Shown here piece after piece: positions 1 through 11,265 of a stretch of 64,000 nt of DNA (positions are counted from its first letter, which is position 1; each line of letters opens with the position of its first letter). The translations under genes and the position numbers were made by a program. The notes under the pieces are model-generated. The model saw only the letters and a list, made by a program, of their open reading frames with translations, was not told where the DNA came from and ran no database searches. The stretch spans positions 210,511,825 to 210,575,824 of the forward strand of contig CM037876.1 in the NCBI GenBank assembly GCA_021292165.1, in the 5' to 3' direction. Origin of the DNA: Shinisaurus crocodilurus (lineage: Eukaryota > Chordata > Lepidosauria > Squamata > Shinisauridae).

Positions 1-29
1 TCATGGATGTTTCCCCTTGAATTTAAATC

Positions 30-365
30 AGGGGTTTCAGCAAATGGTCTGAATTCCATTTTGAAGAAGCATTTTGGGGCCGCATTCCAGTGCTGGGGAG
101 GGCTGAAGGCAAAAGGGGTGGGGCCAAAATACCAGCATATTTTAGCTTAAAGCATTAACTAAGCCTTGGGAGAGTTATTTCAAACTTTTTGAATGGGAGG
201 GGGAACTTCACAAAAGCAGGCAAAGCACCAAATGCATGGTGGTTAGGGAAAAGGGGTGTGACCAGGAGAAGGGGGCATGGCCCTTTGGGGAACCTTGGAG
301 GCCCAGATTGGGACCCCAAGAGGGCCAGATTTGGGCCCCTGGGCCTGGAGTTCTGCAGCCCTGGT
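30..365. mobile_element. Non-autonomous hAT-like DNA transposon
   Basis: The left end begins CAGGGGTTTCAG. The right end, read on the other strand, begins CCAGGGCTGCAGAACTCC. A second copy at 47951 begins CAGAGATGCAGAACCTC and shares the interior (blocks around GGGGCATGGC and CATTCCAGTGGTGGG), so the ends can be inferred by comparison. The CAGGG-type ends fit hAT. I did not find a clean 8-bp target-site duplication. The open frames here are GC-rich by-products and encode nothing recognisable. Confidence 0.5.
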
Positions 366-584
366 TTAAATAATGTGGGAAGCATCCTTTAAAAAAGGCT
401 CACCTCCATTTTAATTTTGTTCTGTTATATTTAATCTAATCCTAACTATATTAGTCAAAAATAGTCAAGAAAAAATTCCAGATATTGGAATGATTCATTT
501 TTTAAGGTCATGAAAACCTACTACTTATAACAACCCCATAAAACAATCCAGGAACTTCTAACTCATTTTAAGAGAAATATCATC

Positions 585-1103
585 ATCATCAGGCGATCAC
601 TCATGACCGAGTAAGATTGTCTTCCAGGATAAAAAATTTACAAAAGAAAATTTTAAGAGGAGGAAATTCTAAAGAAGATTGTGTAGACTCTAGCGATGGG
701 TCCGTAAGTGACTGTGGAGGCCAATTCTAGATCCACACAGCTTCCCACAGTGAGGACACAGGTTACCAGATGGAAGATGGTCCTGTAAAGGATTCATTTG
801 ACGTGCTTTTCGCTTAGCACGTTTCTCCCTTTCACCTTGCACTCGGGCTTCTTCAAAGTCCATGGAACCTTTGTGAAAGGCCAACCTCCATTTAGATCGT
901 TCATGGGCCAGAGCTTCCCAGTTTTCGATGTTTATATTGCATTTTTTTAGATTAGCCTTAAGAACATCTTTAAACCTCTTATACTGACCACCGATATTCC
1001 GCTTTCCATCCTTGAGTTGGGAATAAAGTAACTGCTTTGGGAGACGGCAGTCAGACATTCGAACAACATGACCGGTCCACTGAAGTTGGCGTTGAAGGAT
1101 CAT
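585..1103 (-). pseudogene. Non-LTR retrotransposon ORF2 C-terminal fragment with C2H2 finger
   Basis: A 137-residue minus-strand frame (690-1103) starts with a reverse-transcriptase-distal motif (QLQWTGHVVRMSD, then GKRNIGGQYKRFKDVLKANL). It ends with a single C2H2 finger (CPHCGK...HSHLRTH). This combination is typical of the C-terminus of endonuclease-reverse transcriptase polyproteins of non-LTR elements. Downstream on the minus strand there is a short ATG/ATC repeat near 585-592 that could be the 3' tail. The element is strongly 5'-truncated: only the last part of ORF2 remains, although this stretch is still open. The clade (RTE-like, R4/Dong-like or other) cannot be fixed by eye. Confidence 0.7.
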
Positions 1104-1381
1104 TTTTTCAACGCTAGTAGTCTTTGCTTCTTCCAGAGAAATATACTACTATGTTATTGACCAACATTCTGCTTTTCTTGGGTTGAAACCCCACCCCTGG
1201 AAAACAAAACCTTGACACCTTTTTACAAGCTGTAGACTAACAAATGCATTGAAAGTCTGTAAATAATAATATCTTCCATCTGTGATAAGTGCTAATCAAT
1301 ATTTAATTATTCATTATATTTTGTCAACATATTTAAATTTCAATTTTGCTCCATTTTCTTACATTTACTAATGTGCCACAT

Positions 1382-1516
1382 GTTTTAGTGCCTTGTAAAA
1401 TGTACACTGATTCATCAGATTATATTAATCAGGTCATTACTGAATCAGGAGCTAAATATGACATTTCTGTTTCTGAAATAGAGGCGCCAGTGGTCTTTAT
1501 TCAGACAGAGACAATA
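1382..1516 (+). other. Short open stretch with protein-like composition, unassigned
   Basis: This stretch has no stop codon and reads as an ordinary soluble-protein sequence (it includes DSSDYINQVI and SVSEIEAPVVF). An AG acceptor-like site with a T-rich run precedes it near 1389. No convincing donor follows, because a SINE starts at 1519. It could be a decayed exon, part of a transposon, or chance. I do not recognise a family. The rest of 1104-1518 is AT-rich with no identifiable feature. Confidence 0.2.
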
Positions 1517-1518
1517 TT

Positions 1519-1771
1519 TTATTTATTTATTTATTTATTTATTTATTATATTTATACCCCGCCTTTTTTCCTGCAAGGAACCCAAGGTGGCTTACATAAT
1601 CCTCCTCCTCCTCTCCATTTTATCCTCACAACAACCCTGTGAGGTAGGTTAGGCTGAGAGCCAGTGACTGGCCCAAAGTCACCCAGTGAGTTTCATGACC
1701 GAGTGGGGAATAGAACCCGGATCTCCCGAGTCCCAGTCCAACACTCTAACCACTACGTCACACTGGCTCTG
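1519..1771 (-). mobile_element. Sauria-type tRNA-derived SINE, near full length
   Basis: On the minus strand the order is: a tRNA-like head (AGCCAGTGTGACGTAGTGG, then a B-box-like region with GGGTTC-type bases), the conserved body ending CCTACCTCACAGGGTTG, and a tail with TGCAGGAAAAAAGGCGGGG running into (AAATA)n. The (TTTA)n run at 1519-1551 is the tail. The copy at 33078-33327 has the same layout in the other orientation. This is the widespread squamate SINE whose tail resembles BovB/RTE LINEs. Confidence 0.88.
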
Positions 1772-3015
1772 TGGTGCATTACAGTTGTGTTTCTTTCCTG
1801 GTCGGTGAGGAGAAATGCTTGTCACAGGACATCAGGATCCAGTGCTGGCCTGAGACATTTTTCTGCCTGAAGCAAAAGAGTCCTCTTCCTCTATTAGGGC
1901 CAGCACCTGAAAAAGTCTTCCATACATCAATATCAGCCTCAATCCTTTCCTCATCATGGTGCTGTCTGAAGAAGGTCACTTCACTCTGCTGCATGGCAGG
2001 ACCAGCCCCGACAAGTGTCAGTATCTCTTCCACATCACATTCATTCTATTGAGCAAGGCTAGATATTTTATTCCGGCCTTCTTTTCTTTCTTTCTTTTTT
2101 TTAACTTCCTGTGCTTCTGTGAATTACTGCAGGGATAATGCATGGTCCTATCAGCTCACACATTACTTCTTCCACGTGTCTGCAGCTACAGAGCTGCTCC
2201 ATGCTGAGGATTTTAGCACATATGAACTGGTACCATGTCAAATTATGCAGGTATAGGCAGGATCTTTTTCAACTAATATATTTCTCACACCTAGCATTAG
2301 TGCAGAGAATCATAAAGTCAAGTGTGGTATGTCCTAGTGTTGATGTGAGTGGACAACACTCCTTGAGTGTTGGTACTGTGCTGCACTGCTAGCATTTCCT
2401 CGCCCCAGGCTTGTGTAGTGTTGCAGACCTACACATGGGCTTTAAGTGGCTCCAGAGTGCATAAGGAGGACACCAGCCCAGGAATGGCACTTAAGTAGCA
2501 TCCTATAGGCCATTTATCCCCCCATGAACTATAGGACACTTTTCTTGTTGTTCCTTCAGAGTGATGGCTTACGGCAACCCATGACAGAATGAGGTCTCTC
2601 TTTAGCCCCTTGAATGTGTTGATTGCATGAAGGAGTTTCAATGTGATTAAGGGGAAGTGGGGCCAAGACCCATAATCTCCAATATTGCTCAGCTTCCCTG
2701 GCTCTCTCCCTGACATCTACACAAAGCATACACACGTAAGCTCTCCCTGTGAGGTGGAACCCTGATTGTGCAGCATTCCCATATACATAGACCTCCATGT
2801 GTAAGCTTCCTTGCTGCAGATGTCCATCATCAACCTGTGGGTGTCAGGGGCGGGGCCAGGGAAGATAGCAGTGTGGTGTAGCCCCAGCCCCACTTTGGTT
2901 TAATTGAATGAAGCCCCCTTCATGCAACTAATATGTGAAGGGTGCTTTGGTCTTGCTCGCTAAGTTTTAGGTTCAGTGATGCTAGTCACTAGTTGTACAG
3001 TACTGTAACCTACTG
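1772..3015. other. No gene recognised
   Basis: Mixed-composition DNA with short open frames on both strands. None has recognisable motifs or codon-like structure. A T-rich run lies at 2087-2102. I see no clear repeat family here. Confidence 0.5.
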
Positions 3016-3147
3016 CAGGGGTGGGTAGAATGTAGATCTTCTGATGTTTTGAATGTCAGCTCTAAGCATTCATGACTATTGGCCATACTGGCATGGGCTT
3101 CTGGGAGTTGACGTCCAAAACAGCTGGAGATCTACCTTCTGCCCACT
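3016..3147. mobile_element. Palindromic non-autonomous DNA element (degraded)
   Basis: The left end reads CAGGGGTGGGTAGAATGTAG. The right end on the opposite strand reads AGTGGGCAGAAGGTAGATC. The interior keeps the CTGGGAGTTG...CCAAAA module also seen at 39.1, 39.4, 60.2 and 63.1 kb. This is an old copy of that palindromic family. Confidence 0.5.
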
Positions 3148-4935
3148 TATAGGATCAGACTGCACAAAGTTGATAGACTGGAACTACTAAGATGATAGAA
3201 TCTCACAGCAGAGAGCAGCAGGAGGAGGAGGAGGAGGGATTCAGCTGCATCAGGCTAGATATTTCTGTAAAACAATCGGGCTTCACAATGTCTCAAGCAA
3301 GCAACAGTTTCCAATATGACAAAGATGATTTGCGATCATAATAATGAAACGCTGTGTTTATACGGCACTTCTCAAAAATACTTGGTGTACTTCTCACAGT
3401 TAAGAGTTAAGATGCAGTTAAGATGATGTGAACTCATTTCTTTCCATACAGGAGTTGGACAGTAGAGGCAGTAGCCTGAGTCACTGCCATCAGTGACTAA
3501 GTCTGGCTTTAGTTGTTTAGAGTAAACAACGGCAGCATAAACAGGGCGCACTATGGCACGTACCAATGGCAGCTGCCTATCCTTTCAGCTCAGAGCTGTG
3601 ATCTACAACTAGGAACACATCCCAGAAAACAGCATGTACTGCTTACAACAGGCCACCCTTGTGCTCACTGTTGGAAGCCAGCCATGCAAACTTCACAGCT
3701 CACACTGGCCCTGTCATCCACAGTGTGGAACGAAGGTAGATGGTGTGTTAAGAGCCGCTGCATCTGAACGGTGGTGATTCAAAGCACTGAAATAGTAGAT
3801 AGGTACACTGGATACATGACACTTAAACTTGAGCTGTCAGGATGTGCCTGGTATGAAATAAAGTACATGATCTTGCTCCTGTTTTTCAAAACTAGTTGCC
3901 CAGGCAACTCTGTGGTTAGTGAGAAGCTGGACACATAACAAACATACAGATGGCTGCAGTTAACCTACTCACTGAATGAGACACTTGGAAAATTATGGGG
4001 TCTGAAGGTATCCTTAAGGGGAATTCATGTTGACATTGAAAGATAGCTTTAAAATCTTTTAAAACATAGGAGCCTTTTTGAGTTATATATGCTAATAAAG
4101 CTGTCAACATTTTGGCTACCGAGCTCAGCGAGATTTTAAGAATCCCTGGGAACCAATTAGAGTTAATATTGGGCTGGAACTTCTCTCTTCCAGTTCTCTC
4201 TCCCAGCTGATGCAGAATGAATCACAACAGTGGAATCTCCCATTCCCATTTGGACTTGTCTATTTTTTTTAAAAAAAAAAACCTGGACAGGTCACCTTCT
4301 TGTAAAATAGTGCATAAACTCATATGATTACTATGGTTGGTTTTAAATTTAGTTTCTAAACATTGAGTGCAGTTGTAAAAGCGTCTATCGTATAAATCAC
4401 TTCCTGTAAACGTAAACATTTGGGATGGCAGAAAAGTGAAATACTTCCAAAAATGCACTGCAGAATTAACCAGCATTTAGAATTGAGCCTAGGCTCTAGA
4501 GGTGTGTCGTTACTGTCACCCTCACAATTAAGAGTGGGATCTAGCTTCCTTTGTTGTCAATGGCAAAAATGTTTCAGTATCCGCACTGAAGTTCCATACT
4601 CTCTGGACTTTTCTCAATGAGGCTGTTAATCCGCTGAGTCTACTTTGGGTTTCATCGCAGAATTGAGATCTGAGCACTACTGGAGAAGCATTTCCTTTCC
4701 TGATTTTCCACTACATAATCTTTAGGTGGCACTGTGCTATAGTGGAATAGCGTGGAAACAGCATTTCCTTTTGCTTTCAGAAATAATACCCCATTTTCTT
4801 TGCTCTGAAAATTTGCCGAAAGTGCTGTTCACAAACAGAAGTGAAACTAGAGGGGCACGATGTTGTCTAAAGAAGCCATAAATGACTGTGAGTAGGGAAT
4901 GACAAGCGCACAATAAATGTCTCATGTAGAAAAAA
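3148..4935. other. No gene recognised
   Basis: AT-rich DNA without a supported coding frame. It has a T8A11 run at 4263-4281. It may be single-copy sequence; conservation with other reptiles would be the test. Confidence 0.45.
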
Positions 4936-4957
4936 ACTCTCTCTCTCTCTCTCTCTC
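4936..4957. repeat. (CT)n microsatellite
   Basis: An uninterrupted CT run of about 10 units. Its translation on the minus strand (RERERER) creates a spurious frame. Confidence 0.9.
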
Positions 4958-6966
4958 CATCCATCTAACAAAATTAAGGCTATATCTACCATCCTTAGCA
5001 GAAACACAACCAGTATACATTGGAGTAGATCCAACATAGTCCCCTGATGTCAATGGAAAGTAATTCCAAATAGGTAGTTTTGTTAGCATCTTGCAGCAAG
5101 TACCAGATGGAGTCCCCCGCCCCCCATTTCCCTAGATGCACAGGAAAGTAGTGATGGGGAAAAGTTTGAAACCTGGAAAATAGCTCAGTTTATTCCAAGC
5201 CCAGCTCTGAGTCAAACCTGTTGAACCTCTGATGATATCATTGGAAATACAATGGTGCCTCATCCTTCTCCATCCACCCCCAGTGAACCTCCTACTTCCC
5301 ACCCTCCCTCCGACCTAGTAATCTGTCCTGCTGCTTGGGTAGCAGAATGGGGGACGTAAGAGAGGTTTTCCTTCCCATTTTGGTGCCTGGGCACCTGAGT
5401 CACAGATGTAGCAGTGTGCAAGAGTGCCAGGAACCTTAGTTTTCCCATTGCTTATTGACAGAGATTAGCAGGTGTCAGATGTTACTGACAAATTAGTTCT
5501 ACTCTGGTCTAGATTTTAATCTGAGCTGGAGATGTAGTTTGAGGCCTGTAACACTCACCTTGTATTTGAGATGAGCTCAGTGAGCAATTCGTTATTTCTG
5601 AGCCAGGAAATACAGAATTCAGTGGCCTCACCACAGATAAAGTCAGATATTTTCTCACTAATGATCACTGATACGGTTATGTCTAGCTACAGCAGTCAAG
5701 AGTTTTGTTTTCAGACTATCACAGTCTTGTAAACAACAGCCACTCACCTGATTGCCAGTGGCAAGTGAGAATCTCCTCCAGGTGAATAGGCAGCAAAGTT
5801 TTACAAGCGGTGCTTATTTCCCCCCCCCCCCACTTTGTAGGTCACAAATGGGCTGAATTGAGTATGTGTGGACAGGTGGGCTCGTAAATAGTTTTATGGG
5901 CTAGTGACTTTTGTAAAACTTATTTGCAAAGATGTTCTAGCAGGCAAATGACTGATTTAACATAATTCTGTGCCCATGTGCTCTTTTCTTGTCAAGATGG
6001 ATCATGCATCTGGTTGCCTGAATGGGCCAAGTGAAACATCCATCGCAAGCGTGAAGTGTGATTTTCTATGCCTCCTGAAACCTTACTAGTGATTTAATGG
6101 AGATCTCCGTTATAGTGCTGCCCCTTTCCCAGGGATTCTTCCTAGCATGGGCTGTCTAGTGGTGAGGGGATGACTTTGCTGACTGACAGATTGCCAGGTG
6201 CAATCTGCAACTTGGACAACAAAAGAAAGGGGCCGATCAGGACCAGAGGTAGTCATGTGAATCGGCCCTAAGACATCACCTATTTGCAGTTACATGAGTT
6301 CTTCCTGCATTTGCGTAATGTACAAGTTGGAAACCCATGGGTCAACCTTACCAATAAACCCATTACATTCTAAGCCTACTTTGAAATTTCATGAGGCTGT
6401 TGCTGCTGGCATTTCCTTCTATATGCAGGTAAGAGAACAAGACCTGAATTAGCATGAACATGGCTGCGAGTACTATATTTTGAGATTGCAGGGGATCCCT
6501 GCTCAAAACCAAGTCTGCTTTGGGGTTTCTTTATCTTTAGATCTACTCTTGTAGTACGTGATTTCCTTGGACTGAGCGGTCTGGAATAGAAGACTTTTAG
6601 GAGCTCTGTTCATGAAAGATGTCTCTATCCCGTTTGAGCTGATCTCCCTGTTCCCCATCAACCCACTTCACCACAGCCCACCCCATTTAGGAAGCTCCCC
6701 TGACCCTCAGGAAAGTTCTGGGGGGGCTGCCAGGGGGAACAGGGGGTGGGAAAGTCACCTTCCACCAACCCTCTTCCACCAATGCTTTTAGGAGCCATAA
6801 TAATATTAGGATGAAATGCTTGATTGCCCCCTTTGAATGAAAAGACTATCCATGTGTTCCATTTCAGATACTAGTGTCTGTTGTTCCTGAAAACTGAGAT
6901 TTTGAGCTCTCATTTGCAGTAACTGTAATTTACTAATAATTTTATTTAAGAACTGCAGTTGCCTAA
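4958..6966. other. No gene recognised
   Basis: Mostly AT-rich DNA with a C-run at 5820-5831 and a G/C-rich stretch at 6640-6780. No frame shows a recognisable domain, and no repeat family was identified with confidence. Confidence 0.45.
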
Positions 6967-7040
6967 TCTCTCTCTCCTGCCACCTCTCTCTCCCCCCCTC
7001 TCTCACACGCACGCACACACACACACACACACACACACAT
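6967..7040. repeat. Compound (CT)n-(CA)n microsatellite
   Basis: CT-rich units run into a long (CA)n tract (7011-7040). The overlapping minus-strand frame with CVCVCV and RVREGGR is an artefact of this repeat. Confidence 0.92.
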
Positions 7041-7663
7041 TTTTCTAGCCTACACAACAGCAGTGTTAATGCTATTTTTAAAAATGTACCCAAGCTATGT
7101 TTGCATCTCAATTAACTGCTCAGAAAATGTTGGAATACATTTGGGTTTTTTCCCTTAAAAGATCATAATGTGAGCACTATTACAGTACCTGTTTTGTTGA
7201 AGCACAAACCTGTACTGTAGGCCTTTAGTACTTGAAAGGTAGATTACATTCATGCATAGCCAAACTGATGAACTACTGAAAGCTATGGCTGCTGAAAGAA
7301 ATACCTGTGTTCTAAACTTATAAGAACTATTGCCCATGAACACCACAGTACATTTACTCAACGATTTAATTTCCAAATAACTTTCCTTCACCGGAGTAAT
7401 GGCAACATTGGGCAAGTCTTTATATCCATGATGTGAGAAAAAAATGCATAATTTTGTTGGTGTTGGAAAATACTGACACTCCGCAAAGTAGAATATTAAG
7501 TGTTGTGAAGGGATTAGGTATTCTGGCATTTTTTACTTATTTCACTTACAAATCATTCTGGCGTAGGTTCAATTACAGGAACTGTGGAGTGTTTTGGTCA
7601 CCAAACTTTAGGAGAGTTTGTTGGGATGTGCAACAGTGTAACCTCTCTTAAAATTGAATCTTA

Positions 7664-7745
7664 CATTCATCTATCTATCTATCTATCTATCTATTTTATT
7701 TGTATTGTGCCTTTCTGCCAAAAATGGTGTTCACATGAACAAACA
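7664..7745 (-). mobile_element. CR1/L2-group LINE 3' tail with (ATCT)n
   Basis: An (ATCT)n run at 7669-7693 is followed by TTTTATTTGTATTGTGCCTTTCT, which is the reverse of the usual LINE/SINE terminal sequence here (...AAAGGCACAATACAAATAAAA). Only the tail is present. Confidence 0.45.
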
Positions 7746-8440
7746 GGAATGATATTGGTGGTGTCATAGGTCCTGACCCAGCGGGCAAATTGTTCATGTG
7801 GAAGAGGGCTGTGCTGATGCTCATGAAACAGCTGCTCTGTTTATGCAAACCTGTGTTGTACAGTACTTCTGAGGCACTTTCTTTAAATTTTAGTTTGTAG
7901 TTTGAATTCTTTTATTCCTTCTAAATAAAATAGCTTATTATCCTCTTCTTTGGTTTCTATGTTTTGAAAGCTTTTACCTGTTCTTACTTAGGTTTAGCCT
8001 TTCCTCCTGCAGTCACTTTGCCTTCTTCCCTAGCCTACTACAACAAGGTGGAACTTGGAAGTCCACTTTCTGTCAGTGGCTACTAGTCATGATCCCTTCT
8101 GAGTTAGAGACAGTATGCCTCTGAATAGGGAGGGGTAGAATTTCATTCGGTTTGCATTTCAGTAACAACTTACCAAGTTTTGCACTTCTTAAATCAATAT
8201 GCAAAGTGAAGTAGAGATGGGAGAATTAGTGAGGCTTAAGCTTGTTGAGGTTATTCGAGTTCCAACTTGAAGCTTGGTCCGCCTTGTTTCCATTCCTGAT
8301 TGTAAGCTTTTTCCTCTCTCATTTGAACAGGGAAAGTGAGCATTTGGGTGCCATTTTTAAAAAGTATTTACCCAAATGCATACATTCCCTCTATTAACTA
8401 AAGTGTAAAAATATGTATTTCACCCAATGCACATTTTCCT
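7746..8440. other. No gene recognised
   Basis: AT-rich DNA. The part from about 8320 resembles the AT-rich interior of the hAT-like family at 16.1 and 58.8 kb, but too weakly to call. No coding frame is supported. Confidence 0.4.
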
Positions 8441-9104
8441 AAATTTATTTATTTATTTTATTTGTTGCATTTATGGATTGCCCATCTGGCTGGGCGATGT
8501 ACAACATACTGCATTTTTCGCTCCATAAGACGCACCGGACCATAAGACGCACTTACCGTACTGCACGTTAAAAATAATAATATATTTTTTTTGAATCAGC
8601 TGTTCCGCGGGGAATCAGCTGAGAGGCGAAGGCTTGGCCCACCCCACCCCACCCAGGAGCCCTCCGCTCTTCCCCAGACCAGCAAAGGAAAGTTAAAAAA
8701 AAGAAAAAGTACATTTTTTAAAAATCAGCTGTTCCGCGGGGAATCAGCTGAGAGGTGGGGGCTTGCCCCGCCCCACCGAGGAGCCCTCCGCTCTTCCCCA
8801 GACCAGTTGGAGGTGCACAGAGATAAGTAAATTTTTTAAAAAAACAATATTCGTTCCATAAGACGCTCAGACATTTCCCCCTATTTTTTGGGGGGGTGGG
8901 AGTGCGTCTTATGGAGCAAAAAATAAGGTAATAAAATACAGCATAAAATACATTTAAAACAGTATAAAATTTTAAAATCTTAGCCCACCCCATATTCCCA
9001 CCTGAACAGCCATGTTTTAAGTGAGCGGCGGAAGCTCAGCAGAGAGGGGGGCATGGCGGATGTCACTAGGGAGAGAGTTCCACAGTATGGGGGCTGCCAC
9101 AGAA
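8441..9104 (-). mobile_element. CR1/L2-group LINE 3' end, split by a mariner-like element and cut by the Ngaro-like element
   Basis: Read on the minus strand, 8934-9104 carries the usual last coding/3'UTR module (TTCTGTGGCAGCCCCC, then GTTTAAAACATGGCTG-like sequence), followed by the A-rich 3'UTR. The final piece (8441-8508) ends in the (AAATA)n tail. The two parts are separated by the 8509-8928 insertion. The older LINE is cut at CCACAGAA (9097-9104). The expected next bases, AAGGCCCT, reappear at 15950 beyond the Ngaro-like element. Confidence 0.7.
8509..8928. mobile_element. Non-autonomous Tc1/mariner (pogo-like) transposon
   Basis: The terminal inverted repeats are about 28 bp. The left end contains CGCTCCATAAGACGCAC, and the right end on the other strand contains TGCTCCATAAGACGCAC. 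A TA dinucleotide flanks both ends (8507-8508 and 8929-8930), the mariner target-site signature. The interior carries a duplicated module of about 95 bp (8590-8690 and 8724-8812) with ATCAGCTGTTCCGCGGGGAA. It sits in a LINE 3'UTR that resumes on the other side. No transposase is encoded. Confidence 0.82.
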
Positions 9105-9283
9105 TCCCCTTCCCCCACCAACGCGTAGCTGTTGGTGGGAGGACTATTTGCACGCGTAGAGGAATGAGAGGTGAGGCTGTTTAATTTAGAAACCACCTAT
9201 GGGCTCAAGGCGGGGGGAGGAGCGGTGGAGGCCTTTATTAGGCAGCAGTTGCTCCACCCTCTGCCTCTTTTCTCAAAGCAGCT
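9105..9283 (+). repeat. Split direct repeat A1 of the Ngaro-like element
   Basis: Identical to A2 (15177-15354) except for one deleted base. It starts TCCCCTTCCCCCACCAAC. A perfect 9-bp stem, CCCACCAAC/GTTGGTGGG, with an 8-base loop lies 8 bases in. Beyond 9283 the sequence diverges from what follows A2. Confidence 0.9.
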
Positions 9284-9584
9284 GCTGGAGATAAGTTCTG
9301 TGCCAGTTGGTGCCTTTACTGTGGTTTGTGTGGGACCAGTAGGGGTGGAGTCCTGGGACTCCCTGCTCTCTCTGATCCCATCTCTTCTTGTTTTCTCTCT
9401 CTTACTTTAATTTTATTTGATTCTGTTTCCCTCCCCCCCTTTGTGGGCTTTTTCGGGGGTGAGTGGGGGGGATTGCTGGCCTAGTCCAGGGCCCTCCCTA
9501 TGCCTTGCCTGTTACTGGAAGTAGGTGCTGGATCACTAGCACGTTAGGCACAGCTTGGAGGGTGGGATCTGGTGGGGCCTCCCT
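9284..9584 (+). other. Leader-like stretch between A1 and the minisatellite
   Basis: T- and C-rich DNA with GTGTGGGACCAGTAGGGG and a CTCTCTCTTACTTT run. It is the position where an Ngaro-like element would have its 5' untranslated or gag region. No gag motif is visible in the short frame at 9463-9666. Confidence 0.4.
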
Positions 9585-10137
9585 CCTGGCTGCAGGCCGA
9601 TTTGGGGCTCCAGTGGGGGCCTCCTTAGCAGGCCTCTGTTTGCAGGCCGATTTAGGGCTTCAGTGAGGGCCTCCTTCGCAGGCCTCTGTTTGCAGGCCAT
9701 TTTGGGGCTCCAGTGAGGGCCTCCTTAGCAGGCCTCTGCCTGCAGGCCGATTTAGGACTCCAGTGAGGGCCTCTTTCGCAGGCCTCTGTTTGCAGGCCAT
9801 TTTGGGGCTCCAGTGGGGGCCTCCTTAGCAGGCCTCTGCCTGCAGGCCTGATTTAGGACTCCAGTGAGGGCCTCCTTCGCAGGCCTCTGTTTGCAGGCCA
9901 TTTTGGGGCTCCAGTGAGGGCCTCCTTCGCAGGCCTCTGCCTGCAGGCTGATTTAGGACTCCAGTGAGGGCCTCCTTCGCAGGCCTCTGTTTGCAGGTCA
10001 TTTTGGGGCTCCAGTGAGGGCCTCCTTCGCAGGCCTCTGCCTGCAGGCCGATTTAGGACTCCAGTGAGGGCCTCCTTAGCAGGCCTCTGTTTGCAGGCCA
10101 TTTTGGGGCTCCAGTGGGGGCCTCCTTCGCAGGCCTC
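9585..10137 (+). repeat. 50-bp minisatellite in alternating dimers inside the Ngaro-like element
   Basis: About 11 head-to-tail units of 50 bp share GGGCCTCCTT(A/C)GCAGGCCTC and CTCCAGTGAGG. Two variants alternate: one with TGTTTGCAGGCCATTTTGGGG and one with TGCCTGCAGGCCGATTTAGGA. This gives a 100-bp higher-order period. Because 50 is not a multiple of 3, the minus-strand frame 9853-10194 cycles through all three phases without a stop, giving a repeated Arg/Pro/Glu-rich peptide. There is no spacer, so this is not a CRISPR-like array. Confidence 0.92.
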
Positions 10138-10199
10138 TATAGGGCTTTGCCCTCTTAGGCTTTGAGGCGTCTCCTCAGTTCCCTTGATAAGCATATTGT

Positions 10200-10960
10200 G
10201 TGTTAGGAGAGAAATGGCTACTTGTGCTCTTTTGCCTGATGTGCTACCTCATGGGGTTGTTGTTCACAGTTGCCAACCAAATACCTCGATATTGTTGTGA
10301 TTGTGGGCCCCAATTTCCATCACTGTCCTACCTTCCAGGGTGGTCGTTGTATATGTGTGTGTATGTATATATATACATACACATGAATAATTGCTATACA
10401 TAGCTAAATAATACTAATTCCAATGACAATAATAATAATGATAATAAAGGAGCACAAATTCTAGGCCCTTGGTTTGTGGGGGGGGGGGCTTGCTTGCTCA
10501 CGTGGCCGCCCTGCCCCCCCATGCTACTACCCTGATTCTTGCCTGCCTATGTGAGGGGTCCCGTCTGGCTCGTGTGGCAACGATTGGGCATTGGATTCCT
10601 ACCCTACTGATTTTTGCCTTGTTCCTACCTTGCAGAGTTGTTGTGATATATATAATTTTGTGATTAGTTACTAATGGTATTAGCTGAGCAATGACAGCTC
10701 GCTTGTTCATACTTTCTATATCCTTAATTGTCTATGGTCTGGCGGTAAAATTTGCTTTTCTTGCACAGGTTCTGGCCCTGCCTTACACATACGGGTTGGT
10801 TTACCTTCCCCCCTCTTGTTTTATGCCTTATCGGCCTGCCATGCCTTACAGGGTTATTGTGAGGATAACATGTAAAGTAAATTGTGTGCGCCGCCTTGGC
10901 TTCCTTGCAGGAAAGCAGGCGGGATACCAGTACAATACTACACAATACCTTCCTTAAAAT
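10200..10960 (+). repeat. Series of decayed SINE-tail-like segments inside the Ngaro-like element
   Basis: Four spots resemble the Sauria SINE module CCTACCTCACAGGGTTGTTG: near 10244, 10326, 10625 and 10841. The last is followed by GTGAGGATAACATGTAAAG and CTTCCTTGCAGGAAAGCAGG, the SINE 3' end. Around 10355-10450 there are TATATA/ATAATAATA runs. The similarity is partial. They may be old nested SINEs or a SINE-derived tandem array. Confidence 0.4.
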
Positions 10961-11265
10961 AGGGGGTTCATATCCCGGTCTACCTCACAAGATCACTGTG
11001 CGAGAAAGTATGTGAAACACTGATTGCTCTAGTACTGAAACAAGTGAATTAAAACAATCTGTTGCAAGTTAATTGCCATTGCTCTGTAGGTGGGACACCC
11101 GTTTTGCAAGCGTATGCCCACTTGTTCAGTCATCAGCATCTCTAGGAGGGTTGGGAAACAATCCTGCCTAAAATCATGGAGAGACACTGCTAGTCGGTGG
11201 TACTGAGCCGAGTGGTCTGTTGTTCTGGTGGTCCTCATTTCATTAACTTTTCTCAATTTAGGAAT

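Noticed and set aside
9585..10137. CRISPR-like array
   Set aside because: The units are contiguous, with no unique spacers, in a vertebrate retroelement. It is a minisatellite.
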